Assembly: GCF_051020985.1 (NCBI RefSeq)
Contig: NC_135010.1
Location: 12,336,001-12,400,000 of the forward strand
Source: Nomia melanderi
Lineage: Eukaryota; Arthropoda; Insecta; Hymenoptera; Halictidae
DNA: 64,000 nucleotides
Direction: 5' to 3'
Shown here: positions 23,405-35,110 of the stretch, piece after piece
Layout: every line of letters begins with the position of its first letter
Numbering within the stretch: position 1 is the first letter of the stretch
Made by a program: the position numbers and the translations under genes
The notes under the pieces: generated by a model
What the model was told of the DNA's origin: nothing
Databases searched by the model: none
The model's input: the letters and a program-made list of their open reading frames with translations, nothing else

Positions 23405-24174
23405 ACTGGGTGCTAAGAAATTAGATGTGGGAACGGTTGGGTATTGCAACGTTAAACTTGGTTTTCTGTTTCACTTGTTAAAATAATGGAATATATACAT
23501 TTCTAATTACACGACGCGATGCACGAGAAGATTCTAAATCCTAGATTCTAAAAATTTAAACGTTGAAACTGTTGCACCGTTAAACTTCGTTCCCGCGCGA
23601 GACGTATTAAAATAATGCACTATACATACTTCTAATTACTCGACGCGTGATACGCGGTAATTCTAAATTCCAAAATATCATGCGTGGAAAATTGCGACGA
23701 CCGCTGTAAGCTTCGCTCCCCTTGTTTCACTTGTTAAAATAACGAAAGGCATGTTCTCCTAATTATACAACGCTGGAATGCGTTATGCAAAAAAGTCTTC
23801 GTTATACTTTCAGAAGCTCGTAGAAATTCTCGTTATACAAATATTCGCTCAACATCTTTCCCCGAACGCCGTTCGACCATTGCTCGAGAATTCGTCGGAA
23901 ACTGTTCCCGCTTCGAAGCTGCGATCGTCATCGTTCCTCCCACTGAAGGGAAGATATCTCGTCGTCGATTATCACATCGAGCGAACGTATCGCGTATTAA
24001 TTATTATCGCCGGTGCGTGGCGGACACGCGTCGGTGCGCGAGATTCCCGTCGCACGATATTTCTCTCGTGACGTAAGAGCATAAATATCGCCGCGAAGGG
24101 GATGTTCGTGACCCAACGTCGCGGCGGGGAGGTGTCGTTTTTATTAAAAATAAGAAAAGAAAATAGAAAAATGA

Positions 24175-24206
<32 letters not shown>

Positions 24207-24520
24207 AAGAAGGAGGATACAGGATTTATCAAAAGTATGAAACAGGGGGGACGCGCGTGGCACGAAGGCGGTGAAAACATCTCGACAGTTTATCGCGCTG
24301 CCACTCCGCCGATGCTTTTTACTCTGCATAGCGTTGCTTTATAGCTCTCGAAGTGGACGGTTAAGCCGCGGGATTTACGAGGCCGTGTGATATTCGTACA
24401 TGGCCAGATGTTTCGTTCTTTTTTTTTTTTGGCCACCCCCTATACACTGGTACCATTCTCGCGGTACCAGAGCCAACGGAACACTCGACGGCAACTGGTG
24501 TATCCTAAATCAACGGCGGT
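23405..24520. other. Unique DNA with GA microsatellite
   Basis: AT-rich to 23800, then GC-rich. A diverged local repeat around GTTAAAATAATG recurs near 23475, 23605 and 23735 at about 130-bp spacing. A (GA)n run lies at about 24175-24201 and a poly-T at 24418-24430. No gene is supported. Confidence 0.45.
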
Positions 24521-25222
24521 ATTAAATCATTCGGATCGTTACGAAATGTAAAGCAATGTCTCTAGAAATAGATGATTTGATTATTCGCGGTTCGAACATC
24601 TAGGACGAGCTCCGATTCTCGAATATTAGAAATTGTAGCGTTGTTTGAGTGATTCATTGTATAGAGTATGGTTATGTTGAATTAAATCTTACCATTGTTA
24701 CGAAATGTAAAACAATGCTTTTAGAAATAGATATTTTGGTTATTTATGGTTTAAATATCTAGGACGAGCTCCAATTCTCGAATATTAGAAATTGTAGCAT
24801 TGTTTGAGTGATTCATTGTATAGAGTATGGTTATGTTGAATTAAATCTTACCATTGTTACGAAATGTAAAACAATGCTTTTAGAAATAGATATTTTGGTT
24901 ATTTACGGTTCAAACATCTAGGACGAGCTCCAATTTTCAAATCTTAAATTATAGCATTGTTTGAATGATTCTTTATATAGGGTATTGTTATGCCGAATTA
25001 AATCATTACAATTCTCCTGAAATGAAGAGCAATGCCTCTAGAAATAGATGATTTGATTATTCGTGGTTCAAATATCTAGGACGAGCTCCAATTTTCAAAT
25101 CTGCAGTAACTATAGCATTGTTTGAATGATTCATAATATAGAGTATTGTTAGACCGCATTAAATCATTACTCCAAAATATTCAGCAATGCCCCTAAAAAC
25201 AAACAATTCCATTATTCATAAA
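24521..25222 (+). repeat. 160-bp tandem array, about 4.4 units
   Basis: Units begin with ATTAAATCATT or ATTAAATCTTA at 24521, 24681, 24840, 24997 and 25158. The phrase ATCTAGGACGAGCTCCAATT is conserved in every full unit. Units two and three are almost identical. Outer units are more diverged, as expected if the array grows from its centre. Confidence 0.9.
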
Positions 25223-26015
25223 AACGCGTGGGATCTCCAGTCGGTTGGCGAAGCGTTAATTACTTTATCAACCAAGTTCTCAAGCACGATATCCAGCAGC
25301 ATCATAAGACAGTTTCTCCCATGATTCCCTCATTCCTTCGAATGTTAGACCGATCGACGCCCGATTCCCGATCCTCCGCAGCTCAACTATTAATATCGGC
25401 GAGTCAATAAAATTGTCCAGCCGCGGCCAGGGACGTCCGCGATGCATATTTAATACGCCGCGCGATTACAAGCCGAGATCTATCGCGAGAGAGCGGTCCC
25501 ACCGCAATTAGTTTGATTTCGGGCCGATATCTAACCGGATCGCCGGCCGGCAGAGATTCCCCGGCAGCCGGGCCGGGATCGTCCCCTACCGGCGCGATAT
25601 TGCGCGACCTATCGGCCTCGCCTCCGATTCGCATTGCCGGACAATTATAAATGTAATGGGATCGATCGGCGGTCGCCGGTTCTCGCGTGTCGCACGATTA
25701 ACCTCGTCATACCGGGTCGCATTGTTACCGTTCGCGGGACGTGTGTTTGCTTTACAGCGGCGCGTACTCGCGAAATGGGAAAAGCTATTTGCAAGCCCGG
25801 CTCTCGATTGGGTTTCACGAAAACCTGGGGCCGAGGAGCGGGCGGACGCGCTGTAGAAGGGAAAAGTGAGTTACTGGTTGACGAGACAATTGTAAAATTG
25901 TGGTCTGCGGTCCGTACGCTCGCGTTGATAGAGGGTACCAGTGAGTTATTGGGATTCCGGAGTGTCTAGCAGTGGTTCTGCCTGGAGGATGCAGTTTCCG
26001 GCTGAAGGGTTGTTT
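25223..26015. other. GC-rich unique block
   Basis: CpG-rich. The 111-codon plus frame at 25634-25969 has no recognised motif. Confidence 0.45.
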
Positions 26016-26019
26016 TTAA

Positions 26020-26233
26020 GCCTTTGCCTTGCGATGTATTCCTCGGGCGTAGTTGGCAGAACAGTTCGTTATCAGTAATTTACTCGAAAATGGTAGACGG
26101 CGATAGATGTATTCTATGAAGATATTTGTTACTGACTGATACTGGAAGGGTATTTCATTTGAATTCAAAAGAATCGAGGAGACGTACGTTCAATTCTAAG
26201 CTGTACGTGTTTGATACGGTATTAGGCGAGAGG
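26020..26233. mobile_element. Candidate TTAA-flanked element related to family C
   Basis: TTAA at 26016-26019, then GCCTTTGCCTTGCGATG. The right end TATTAGGCGAGAGG precedes TTAG. It contains ATTTGAATTCAAAAGAATCG, close to sequences near 46325 and 50743. A second copy of the right end, TTATTAGGCAAGAGG then TTAA, lies near 26491-26509. Confidence 0.4.
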
Positions 26234-26313
26234 TTAGAGTGATGAGATGATTATGAAGTTCTGTTGATAATTCTGTATAATCACGTTTCTAGAGGCTAAC
26301 ATTGAACTATATT

Positions 26314-26455
26314 CTATAACTATTACTATGACTAGTAATAGTTATAATAGAATAACTACTACTAAGAATAACTATTACTAGTCATAGTAATAGTTATTCT
26401 ATTATAACTATGACTAGTAATAGTTATTTTATTATAACTATGACTACTAATAGGT
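26314..26455. repeat. Cluster of nested palindromes
   Basis: Two 30-bp arms at 26316-26345 and 26368-26397 are exact reverse complements of each other. Each arm is itself a palindrome of two 13-bp halves (ATAACTATTACTA and its complement) around a 4-base centre. A third, slightly decayed copy follows to 26455. The region could fold as one large hairpin or several small ones. Confidence 0.85.
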
Positions 26456-26580
26456 ATTCTCTTCGAAAGCTGCGCCACGTTTGACACGTTATTAGGCAAG
26501 AGGTTAACACTACCGAGCACTTAATACGATTATATTGGATTTAGTACAAATAAAACGCTCACACCTTTTCTTCATTTTCC

Positions 26581-26826
26581 TACAAGTTCGACCTTGAATG
26601 ACCTTGAGTCATAGTTCGTTGAATTCGTCTTGAAACGCACTATTTGACCGTAGATAAAAAACGTGTCATCCCATTTAAAAAAAGAAAGACCTACACCTCA
26701 CCTTGGAGTGTCCACCAAAAAAAAAGTTCCACCACGTGATGTTATTGAACAACTTTCTGAAACATTTTTGCGTATAATCAATATTTTCGATATTCGACTG
26801 TAACGCTTTATAATTTCCACCCTGTA
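26581..26826 (-). mobile_element. Unclassified transposon fragment ending in CACCCTGTA
   Basis: The right boundary is inferred because family C sequence (TTTGTTGAATC, as at 46351) resumes at once after CCACCCTGTA. TACAGGGTG-type termini occur on many insect DNA elements. The left part has repeated ACCTTGA words. The left boundary at TACAAG is uncertain. A 62-codon minus frame inside is unrecognised. Confidence 0.4.
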
Positions 26827-26884
26827 TTTGTTGAATCACGTTGAAAATCATCACGAGTCTCACACATTGTAATAGGGCAGGGGG
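26827..26884 (+). mobile_element. Family C right-end fragment
   Basis: Contains TGTTGAATCACGTTGAAAAT and TCATCACGAGTCTC, and ends AATAGGGCAGGGGG with TTAA at 26885-26888. It is interrupted upstream by the CACCCTGTA element. Confidence 0.6.
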
Positions 26885-26888
26885 TTAA

Positions 26889-28254
26889 CCCCGTTCCGAT
26901 TCCACCGGAAATGTAGGCTCACGCACGCCCGGTATAATGGATGCTAATCTGATTAATTGTTAGCCGGTGCCCGAATCCCCGTGGTTCGAGTTACTTGCAG
27001 AAATCTATGGAAGTCCTCCCTTTGATCTTGATTTACAGGATTTCGCTAGACACAGGCCACTTCATCCCTAGCTGCATCCACTTAACCGATCCATAGGCGT
27101 GGTATCGATCCTCCTTAGCGCAAATGCCCCGGCTAACGATCGTCCCGATTTCAATAGAGATTTCCGAAGATTACCGGCAATCCGATTTCTTGAGACATCG
27201 GCTGCTAAATCATCCCCGAGCCAATAAGTCGATCGTTGTCGGATGCGGAACGTCTACGACAGTGTTTCTCAACGTTTGCAAATCGAAATTCCCCGGGGAA
27301 ATTTTAGAATTTTAGAAACATTTTGTAAATGTTTACGCCGATTCTGATTGATGCGACCACACTGACATACACCCCAATTACCTACTATCAAATCAGTTTC
27401 CACAATCTATAAACGAGCATCAATTCTTTCAGGAACGATAGAATAAAGTATACAATAAATGTAAACCTAGCGTTAACAGCATTGTCATCCGAACTCGTAC
27501 AATAACAAGTTAATAAAAATTCATCAGACCTCGACTCACCATCATCAATGATCCACCATCACACAGAAACGCGCGAAGATCGTTGAATCGCTCGAAAAAG
27601 GTTGGGAGACACTGTATTAGACGCGAAGGAGACTTCCACGTCAAATCGCCGACTAATTAGGCTGCCTCCTTACATCGGCTACATCGAGGCGATCGATCTC
27701 GTCGATTAATCCCGTCCCACGTTCCCGAGAGGAGTCGGCGATTTTCAATAAAGGCTGAAAAGTCGAATGAGAAAGCGCAAAAATGGCCGCGTCCCGGCAC
27801 GTCCCCGGGATTCATAACGCTCCGGCGTATTCGTCTTCCGGCGTGGACCAGTTTCCGCCCGAAGAAATCCCGAGGCTCGGTTGCTCGCTCGCGAATTAGC
27901 GAATGTCTGGCCTCGGATTCCTGGCCGTGATAGCGCGATGCATACGTAATGCATTTCACGGCGGGCTGCGCTCGGCCGTCCAGCGACGAGGATCTTATTC
28001 CGCGGCGAGCGTCACGAGCCCCTGTCCCTTTAGGTAACCCCGGAGAACGCTTTTCAGGCCTACGAGCTTTTTGTCCCGGCCGCTTCTAATCAAGGAATTA
28101 ATAACGTCCTTTGTGGAGGAGCCGTTCCCGAGACACACACGCGAGAACGCGCTCCTTTTGTGTTGTCTCCGCGGAGATTCGGGGCTCGTTGTTCCGCGCT
28201 TTTGTCGCCGGAAAAGGGAGCGAAGGAGTATGACGAGTTGAATTGTTAAAGGGT
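26889..28254. other. Unique DNA, no gene seen
   Basis: Mixed composition to 27640 and CpG-rich at 27640-28240. Open frames on the minus strand (27657-27959) are unrecognised. Confidence 0.45.
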
Positions 28255-28870
28255 AAACTAATTCTCAGGCTTAGGAGTCGGGAGGTGAGGATGAGTTTTG
28301 GAGTTTATGTTGATTCGCGGTGGTGAGTCGAAAGTAGTTGGGATTTGGAGGTTTGAGGATTTGGGGAGATGGGGGTTGGAGAATTGGGGATGGTTTTTGG
28401 GTTTTATGTTGATACGTGATGTTGAGTGATTGGAGATTTGAGGATCTGGAAAGTAGTTGGGATTTGGAGATTTGAAGATTTGGAGAGATGGGAGGTTGGA
28501 GAATTGGGGATGATGGTTTTATGTTGATTCGTGATGTTGAGGGAAAAGTAATTGGGATTCGAAAGTTTCAAGATTCGGAGAGTTAGGAGATTGGAGAATT
28601 GGGGATGATGGTTTTCGGGTTTTATGCTGATTCGTGATGTTGAGTGATTGGAGAGTTGACGAGTTGGAAAGTAATTGGGATTCGAAAGTTTGAAGATTCG
28701 GAGAGTTGGTAGGTTGGAGAATTGGTTTTTATGTTGATTCGTGATATTGAGTGATTGGGGGTTTGAGATTTCGGGATGGAAAGGAATTGGGATTCAAAAA
28801 TATAAAGTAATAGATCAAGAATCTGGAGAATTGATGGTTCTTAGGTTCTACGTTGATTCGTGGATATCTT
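28255..28870 (+). repeat. G/T-rich tandem array, about 98-120 bp units
   Basis: The phrase TTTATGTTGATTCGTGATGT or a near variant recurs near 28303, 28401, 28519, 28620, 28727 and 28847. Between occurrences are reshuffled GATTTGGAGA- and GTTGGAGAATTGGGG-type words. Units vary in length by loss or gain of those words. Confidence 0.85.
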
Positions 28871-29835
28871 CAATAATTAAAGATTCAATGCATCAAGCCC
28901 AGAATTGAAGAAACCGATCGAAGACCCAAAAATTACTATCAATTAATCGAAGTTTAATTTTTTTCCTATAATTTCCAATCCTTGATCCACAAAAGTAATC
29001 CAAAACGTTGCTATCACCACTCAAACTTATCTACCCACCAAAAATCCTTTCCTTCCCAAAATCCTATCACCTCATATCTTCGAGCGCTTCCTCTCCTATC
29101 ACTTCCATTTTACAACAATCTCCACGAACATTTATCAAAAAACAATCAAGCAGCAGTAAGAACGTTTCTCCGATCGAGCAAGGCAGATCACTAAACATCG
29201 AGTTACCTAATAACCGTCGATCACCGATGGTATCCGCGGGTCACAGTGAATCGTCGAATAACGACGCGCCGGTATCCGCGGCAAATTAGCCCGCGCGATC
29301 CAAATTTGATTCGCATCGGCGATCCGAGTGGATTTGCCGGGGCGCAAACACGGCTGCAAAATTCATCGGGACGGTTACGCGCGACGCTATTATCACGGCC
29401 GTGTGCCGCGCGCGCCGTCGGGATCGATTATTAATAACGCATTAACGCTCGCGCGCGGGACACCCGGTTTCCGCTCGGCCTCCGCCTCCCGTGGCCGGAA
29501 GCGAAAATTCCCGGTATGACGGCGAATTTCGCGGGCCAGCTGGTTATCGGTGGACACCGGATCCTTGCGCAAAATAAAAATTTCCGACGGTGATTCGACC
29601 AGATGTCTGATAATGGTTTATTCGGCTCGTGATTGCAATTTCAGGAGTAAAGGGATGCAAGTGTTTTTATATTATTTTCAGATGAAATTGGACTTTAATG
29701 TGGTTTTATCGATTGGTGAATTTTAGATTCTTTTTATTGTTTGGAGTGTTAGTGGTAATTGTTAGTCGATTATGGGAAACATTACAGAAGTGTGAGATTA
29801 AGAGGATTTTTTTTGTGTATTTATGGGACGTTTGT
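28871..29835. other. AT-rich then GC-rich unique DNA
   Basis: AT-rich to 29160, CpG-rich at 29160-29590, AT-rich afterwards. No gene or family repeat was identified. Confidence 0.45.
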
Positions 29836-30105
29836 AGATGCGAATTGGAAATTCAGTGATGTATAGTATATATTATGGTGAATTAAGAGTGACAATCGAA
29901 AATTGAGTAATTTATAGTAAATAGTAAATGGCGAATTAAGAGTTCTAGTAAATTGAGAATTGAATAATTTATAGCAAATGGCGAAAGAAGCATCTCACTA
30001 GATAATTAAGTAACGTACAGTAATTGACAGACATTGAATTAAGAGTCCCAATTGTAAATTCAGTAATGTAAGCGAATTAACAGTTCCAACGAATTGAAAT
30101 GAATT
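29836..30105 (+). repeat. Degenerate tandem repeat, about 50-60 bp
   Basis: Words GAATTAAGAGT, AATTGAGTAATTTATAGTA and AAATGGCGAA recur four or five times with drift between 29836 and 30105. The array is old and its borders are soft. Confidence 0.5.
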
Positions 30106-30681
30106 CTAATAGATTAATCAACAGTATTCCGAAATTCCATGGATATTGCTTTACTCCGCACATGTCCCAGTATTTCTTGCGTTGCATAAAATCCACTGTC
30201 CACTCGCCAGATCCCGTCGAGCCGACGTGGCCGCGTTAAACGGCCGTTAGCGCCGTCGTTTTCGCCGTCAGCGCCGCGCGAACGTTTTCTCCGCACACGT
30301 GAGCCTATTCCGCACGTGCGCCGGACAACTTGATTCGACGGTATCGTAAGCGCGAATTGCGAATTTCGCTGCAGCCGGCGGCCGCGATTTCGTTGCGAAG
30401 CTACGATCAACGGAAGTCTCGAGCGGTTTCTTCGTCGCAGCTGTCTCGGGACCGTTCGAGCGCATTTGATTAATTGACCTCGAGGGTCGAGAGGCTCGTC
30501 TGGGTTCCCTCGAGATCAGAGGATTGCTTGCACGATTTTGACAGTGAAATAGAATGAATATTCTGTGTAGGCAGTGGATCCTTCTGGGTACGCTCACGTT
30601 TCGAATAATACGAGATAACAACAATGAAGCGGCGCGATGGAACGTCTTCGATAATATTCACTTTTCTCTCGGTTGTTTTAG
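30106..30681. other. GC-rich unique block
   Basis: CpG-rich at 30120-30520. Minus-strand frames at 30114-30410 and 30268-30624 overlap each other in different frames and resemble nothing known. Confidence 0.45.
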
Positions 30682-30745
30682 CCCTTTGAACTCTGTAAGG
30701 CTCCGATACTGCACCAGTTATGATATTAAATGTTTTAATGAATCT
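30682..30745 (+). mobile_element. Family B left-end fragment
   Basis: GCCCTTTGAACTCTGTAAGG follows TTTA at 30678-30681, then the B phrase CTGCACCAGTTATGATATTA. The copy breaks off near 30745. Confidence 0.55.
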
Positions 30746-31009
30746 TAAGTAGTAGTGAATTTTAATGAAGTTAAACAGAATCTTGTATAGTTTATTATTT
30801 TAATTAGTTCCGCGCGGAAAACGAAGTTTAACGGTGGAATACTCGTCGCAAACAGTTTCAACGCCTAAATTTTTAGAATATAGGATTTAGAATCTCTCCG
30901 AATCGCGTTGTGTAATTAGAAATATATATACTTCTTTATTTTAACAAACGAAACATAGAAAACCCATCGCAAACCGTTCCTACACCTAATTTCTCAGCAC
31001 CGAATTTAA

Positions 31010-31234
31010 CCCTTTGAACTCTGGAGGCTCCAATATTGCACCAGGAATAATATTAGATATTTTAATGAATCTTAAAGAAACTACCCTAAAATTATTCGAT
31101 TTTCCACGCATCCAAATTTTGTACTAAAGAAAATAAAAGATCGGAGGAATGTACAGCATTTTTCATTTTCACTAGAGACATCATAAAAATTAGCAGTTGC
31201 TGATAAATTACAAAGCCATCTGAAGTGCTAAGGG
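31010..31234 (+). mobile_element. Nearly full-length family B element
   Basis: TTAA at 31006-31009, then CCCTTTGAACTCTGGAGGC. It ends CATCTGAAGTGCTAAGGG before TTAG. At 225 bp it is in the opposite orientation to 23184-23400. The interior phrases GAAACTACCCTAAAATTATT and GCATTTTTCATTTTCACTAG match that copy. Confidence 0.7.
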
Positions 31235-31238
31235 TTAG

Positions 31239-31385
31239 TCTGCTAAAAACAAAGCAGAATCAAGTATCAGAAATCCAAAGCAAACAAAGTGGATAGCGTC
31301 AAGAAACGTCTTTTGTGATTTTCGCTAGAATATAAAAATTAGCAGTCGCTGATAGCTTACAAAACCATCTGGAGCGCTAAGGGTA
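31239..31385 (-). repeat. Reverse copy of the 15116 dispersed repeat with B end
   Basis: Reverse complement of the 15116-15273 unit. It contains CAAAGCAGAATCAAGTATCA, CAAACAAAGTGGATAGCG and AGAAACGTCTT, then the B phrases up to CATCTGGAGCGCTAAGGG. The unit was therefore copied at two sites 16 kb apart in opposite orientations. Confidence 0.7.
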
Positions 31386-31922
31386 AAAATTTCGAACGAT
31401 TTCATTCGTGGCAATTGAAACTAGAAAGATAATTACTTTGCGGTAGGCAAAGTAGATTGATAAATTGCACCGGTAATTGGGGACGATTAATTGTTTAATT
31501 AATCGGAGAGCAACGCAGTAGGAAGAAATATAATTACTCTTCCGAATGGATGAATGGTTCTAGATAATTAAACAGCAACGTGTTTCAAAGAAGCGACGTC
31601 TTTAATTGTGATATTAATTTAATGCACTTAACGAAACGCACATGCGCTCCGCGGTAATTGTGCAGCGTAATACGAGGAACTACTGGATACGACGTGCATT
31701 ATGAATTAACCGCGTATTACACTACTTTGATAAATAATTCTGCGCGCCGGTTGCACGCGGATATTTTAACCAACTTTATAGCTCCTCTATTCCCAACACC
31801 GCCGTTCATTCGGACAAAATGAATCGAACTCTCCCGCAGGACGCACTAATCACCAAACTGTGTTTCACGGAATCCATTAACGAGCAAGTTAAAAACACCA
31901 AATTTCAAAGCATTCTGCGCGG
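31386..31922. other. AT-rich unique DNA
   Basis: No repeat partner or gene signal. The sequence just left of 31450 echoes GAAGTAATTATCTTTATAGT near 23131 in reverse, so flanks of the B copies at 23 and 31 kb may also be related. Confidence 0.35.
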
Positions 31923-32260
31923 ACGAGTTTCTGTTGACCAGTGAACTTCCTCTAAAATAATACACACTTTCCATCTATTTTCTATCTATCGATTAATTCA
32001 TTATTTTATTTATTTTATAATTTATTCAATTTCCGAAAACTCCCAAAAGAAAAGATTCATTTCCACTCAATCCTCTCTGCGTGAGCATTCTCTGCAGACG
32101 AGTTTCTGTTGACCAGTGAACTTCCAAAATAATACACATTTTCGATCTATTTTCTATCCACCAATTAATTCATTATTTTATATATTTTCTAATTTATCTT
32201 CCATTTCCGAAAACTCCCAAAAGAAAAGATTCACTTCCTCTCAATCCTCTCTGCGCATTC
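31923..32260. repeat. 175-bp tandem duplication
   Basis: Both copies start GACGAGTTTCTGTTGACCAG (31923 and 32098) and share TCCGAAAACTCCCAAAAGAA and CAATCCTCTCTGCG. Differences are few substitutions and short indels. Confidence 0.85.
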
Positions 32261-32742
32261 GTTTCAACAAATTCTCACTTTGCAAATATATTTCATCCAC
32301 TGCCTATTACTTATTACTAAATAACAATAAAATAAAACTAAAAAAACTAACAATAAATACACACAGAATCTTCTCGGAAGCCGGCCGAGAATTACCAGCA
32401 CGATAATCCCCCCGCGAAAGAGGGTCCGGCGTATTATTTCCCTCCACGATCGTATTTCCGTAACATCATCGAGGTTAGACGACCCGGCGTGCCCGTAATC
32501 TTATTACTTTCTCGCGAAATGGCGGGCTCGCGTGGGGTGGGTCAGCGTGTAAACGTGGTACGGCCATCCGCCGTACGATGACGGTGCCACGAACCGAAGT
32601 CAAGTAGGTACTTGAGGGGGGCCAGTCCGCGGACACTTCGGTCCTCCGGAGCACGTGAAAAGCACCGTTGTTCCGGGAACGGAAAGAGGTCATAAACCGC
32701 CGCGAATAGACGAAATTCATGGCTGCGCGGGCGACAGGCCGG
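32261..32742. other. AT-rich then GC-rich unique DNA
   Basis: GC-rich at 32380-32742. No gene is supported. Confidence 0.45.
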
Positions 32743-33620
32743 AGACAACCGGGAGAAGCGGGGGAGAAATCAGAGAAGCGGGATAGAGTGTGAGAGAGTA
32801 GAAGAGAGAGATAGTATGAAAGGAAGAAAGAGGTATAGAGCGAAACAGAGAATAAGAGAAGAGTGAGAGAGATTGAGATTGGGAAAGGACAGGGAGTATT
32901 AGGGAGAAGATAGAGAGTGTGATGGAGAAGAAGAGAGTGAGAGTGGAGGAGAAAGAGAAAATAAGAGAGAATGTAGAGAGTGTGATGGAAGATGAGAAGA
33001 TAAGAGAGTGAGAGTGAAGGAGAAAAAGAGAAGAGAGAAAATACGAGAGAGTGAGAGAGTGAAGGAGAAAAAGTGAGAAAATAAGAGGGAGTGAAGGAGA
33101 AGAAGAGAATTAGAGAGATAATAAGAGAGAGTGTGATAGAGAAAAAGAGAATTAGAGAGAAAATCTAGAGAGTGTAACAGAGAATAAGAGAGAATAATAA
33201 AGAAAATAAGAGAGAGTGAGAGAGTGAAGGAGCAAATGAGAAATAGAGGGAAAATAAGAGAGATTGAAGAATAAAAAGAGAATTACAAAGAAACCAACAG
33301 CGAGTGAACAAGAAAAAGAGAATAAAAGAGAAAATCCACAGAGTCTACCAGAGCCTAATAAACAAAACAAGAGAGAGATCAAGAGCGAACAAAAAAAGAC
33401 CCAACGCAAAAAATCCACGTAACAGTACAAGAAAAGCAGCGAAAGAAGCTAACAGAGTCTAAAACGGAAAACCGAGACAAAGAGAGTAACCGCACATAGA
33501 ACACGAGATAGCAACAGACAGACATCGAAACCAACAGAGAGAACCCAGGACAAAAGCAACAGAGACAAGCAGCATCGAAACGAAAGAAGCCAACAGAGAA
33601 GCGAAACACGCGAGGCAGAG
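32743..33620 (+). repeat. Polypurine GA-rich tract of about 0.9 kb
   Basis: The plus strand is almost wholly purine for several hundred bases, made of GAGAGTGTGATGGAGAAGA, AATAAGAGAGA and GAGTGAAGGAGAAAAAGAG words in irregular order. Towards 33400-33620 C residues become more frequent and the repeat fades. Overlapping minus-strand frames rich in Ser, Leu and Phe come from the tract. Confidence 0.85.
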
Positions 33621-34725
33621 TACTCTGTCCAGGACGGACATCTTGGAAGCCACGGTCCTCGTACGGAGATCGCCCTGTAAAGTCGTCGATATCCGGCCCA
33701 CGGCTGGTTTCATGTTCTCGCATAAACCTGACCGTTGTCTCCTCTCTCCGTAGGTGCACGTAACGCACGGATACAACCTAACAGCAGCAGCAGTACCAGC
33801 AGCAGCAGCAGTAGAAGACGAGGGAAGCAAACTGTCGATCTCCTTTTCCGATGACGCTCGGGAAATAAGGAAACCGCGCCTCGTATCCAGCCACCCACCT
33901 CTGCCGCGCTTGAATAATGCAGCCTCGTTCGTAAATTCGAGAATGCCCGGGGACGGTTGTCGAAGCTTCCGGATAATGTTGCGAGAACCACTCCGCGGAG
34001 CAACGCCGGTGGGAGATCAGCGCGCGGCCGGAAATGGAGAACGCGCCGAGGACAGCGCTCATCCTGCGCGCCTCCTATAACTTTCAACCTCCCGTTTCCT
34101 TCTGCGTTTCTTTCGTTTCGTTCCCCTTTGATTTCTCTCTCGATCCCTCTCAGTTTCGACGACGCCGCACGCTCGCGTTCTATTTCATCCGCTCCGCGGG
34201 AAAGAAGCTTCCACGCGTTTTAATGGAAATGAAACGCCGATGCACTTTTTCGCTGCGCGGCCGACGCCGCGGGGGAAACGGGACGAGCTTGATGTGGAAG
34301 AGACGCGGAGGAACAGCGGCTAATTAGATTAAAAAGATGTATATCTCGTTTACCGGCGCGCGAGCCGGCTGCACGGCATCGACGGATCGCGCCGCTTTCC
34401 GATTTTCCCTGATGGAATTGCTGCCTCGGAGGAATTCTGAGAGGAATAGTGGATGCTTCTGGATCTTTGTGGGTATTCCGCTGAGAGAATTCTTTCGTTC
34501 GTGTGTTTATTCGGTTTGGTATCGGTGATCTTGGGTAGTTTAGTATCGAATAATTGAGTGTACCTTTCACTTTGGATTCGTGATCGAAATTATGGATTGA
34601 TGGAAATGCGTCTAACTTGAAACTCAATGCTGTTTCTATCGAATTAAGCAATTGTTAAGATATTTTGAGATATATTGTATTGATAACTTATGGTTAATTG
34701 CTTCAATCCTTCGTCTAAGGAATTA
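33621..34725. other. GC-rich block with CAG repeats, weak exon-like signal
   Basis: At 33735-33754 a pyrimidine stretch ending in TAG resembles a splice acceptor. An open frame follows (33754-34080) through two CAG/AGC runs at 33781-33813. The minus strand is also open across much of it and no domain is recognisable, so this is listed only as unique DNA. Confidence 0.35.
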
Positions 34726-34729
34726 GTTT

Positions 34730-34951
34730 GCACTCGAGACTCTCAGTCATACAATTTGATATACCAAAATCATAAAGTTTTACATATAATATTAATCTTC
34801 TTACAATTCATGAATATTTGAAATATTGAAACAATAACTTTGCTTCTTAACTTATGTATCTTCCCTCATTTAATTCGTCTTAAAGGACGTCGTATATAAC
34901 TCATTGGAAACTGTTGAATATTTCTAGTGAAAAACTTCCGATTGCAAAGGG
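34730..34951 (+). mobile_element. Family A element, left end partly lost
   Basis: Starts TTTGCACTCGAGACTCTCAG without the CCC, and ends CTTCCGATTGCAAAGG(G) before TTAA (34952-34955). A second short right end, TCCAGTGTAAAGGG, follows at about 34966-34980. Confidence 0.6.
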
Positions 34952-35024
34952 TTAAGGGTCATCCCTCCAGTGTAAAGGGTAAATTTTCTCAATTTCTGTT
35001 TTCTAGACAACCTTATTGGCTTAA

Positions 35025-35110
35025 CCCCTTATCCCACAACAACGTGTGAGACTCCTGAACAAATATATATATTACTTAGTTAATTCGAATTCAAACTAAA
35101 TATAATTCTC
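35025..35110 (-). mobile_element. Family C fragment, reverse orientation
   Basis: TTAA at 35021-35024, then CCCCTTATCCCACAACAACG. It includes GTGTGAGACTCCTG and TTCGAATTCAAA, the complements of the C right arm. The far end is lost. Confidence 0.55.

Noticed and set aside
33754..34080. Possible exon after a pyrimidine stretch and TAG, with CAG repeats
   Set aside because: The acceptor-like context is attractive, but the opposite strand is open across the same region, no donor or partner exon could be identified, and the product resembles no family.
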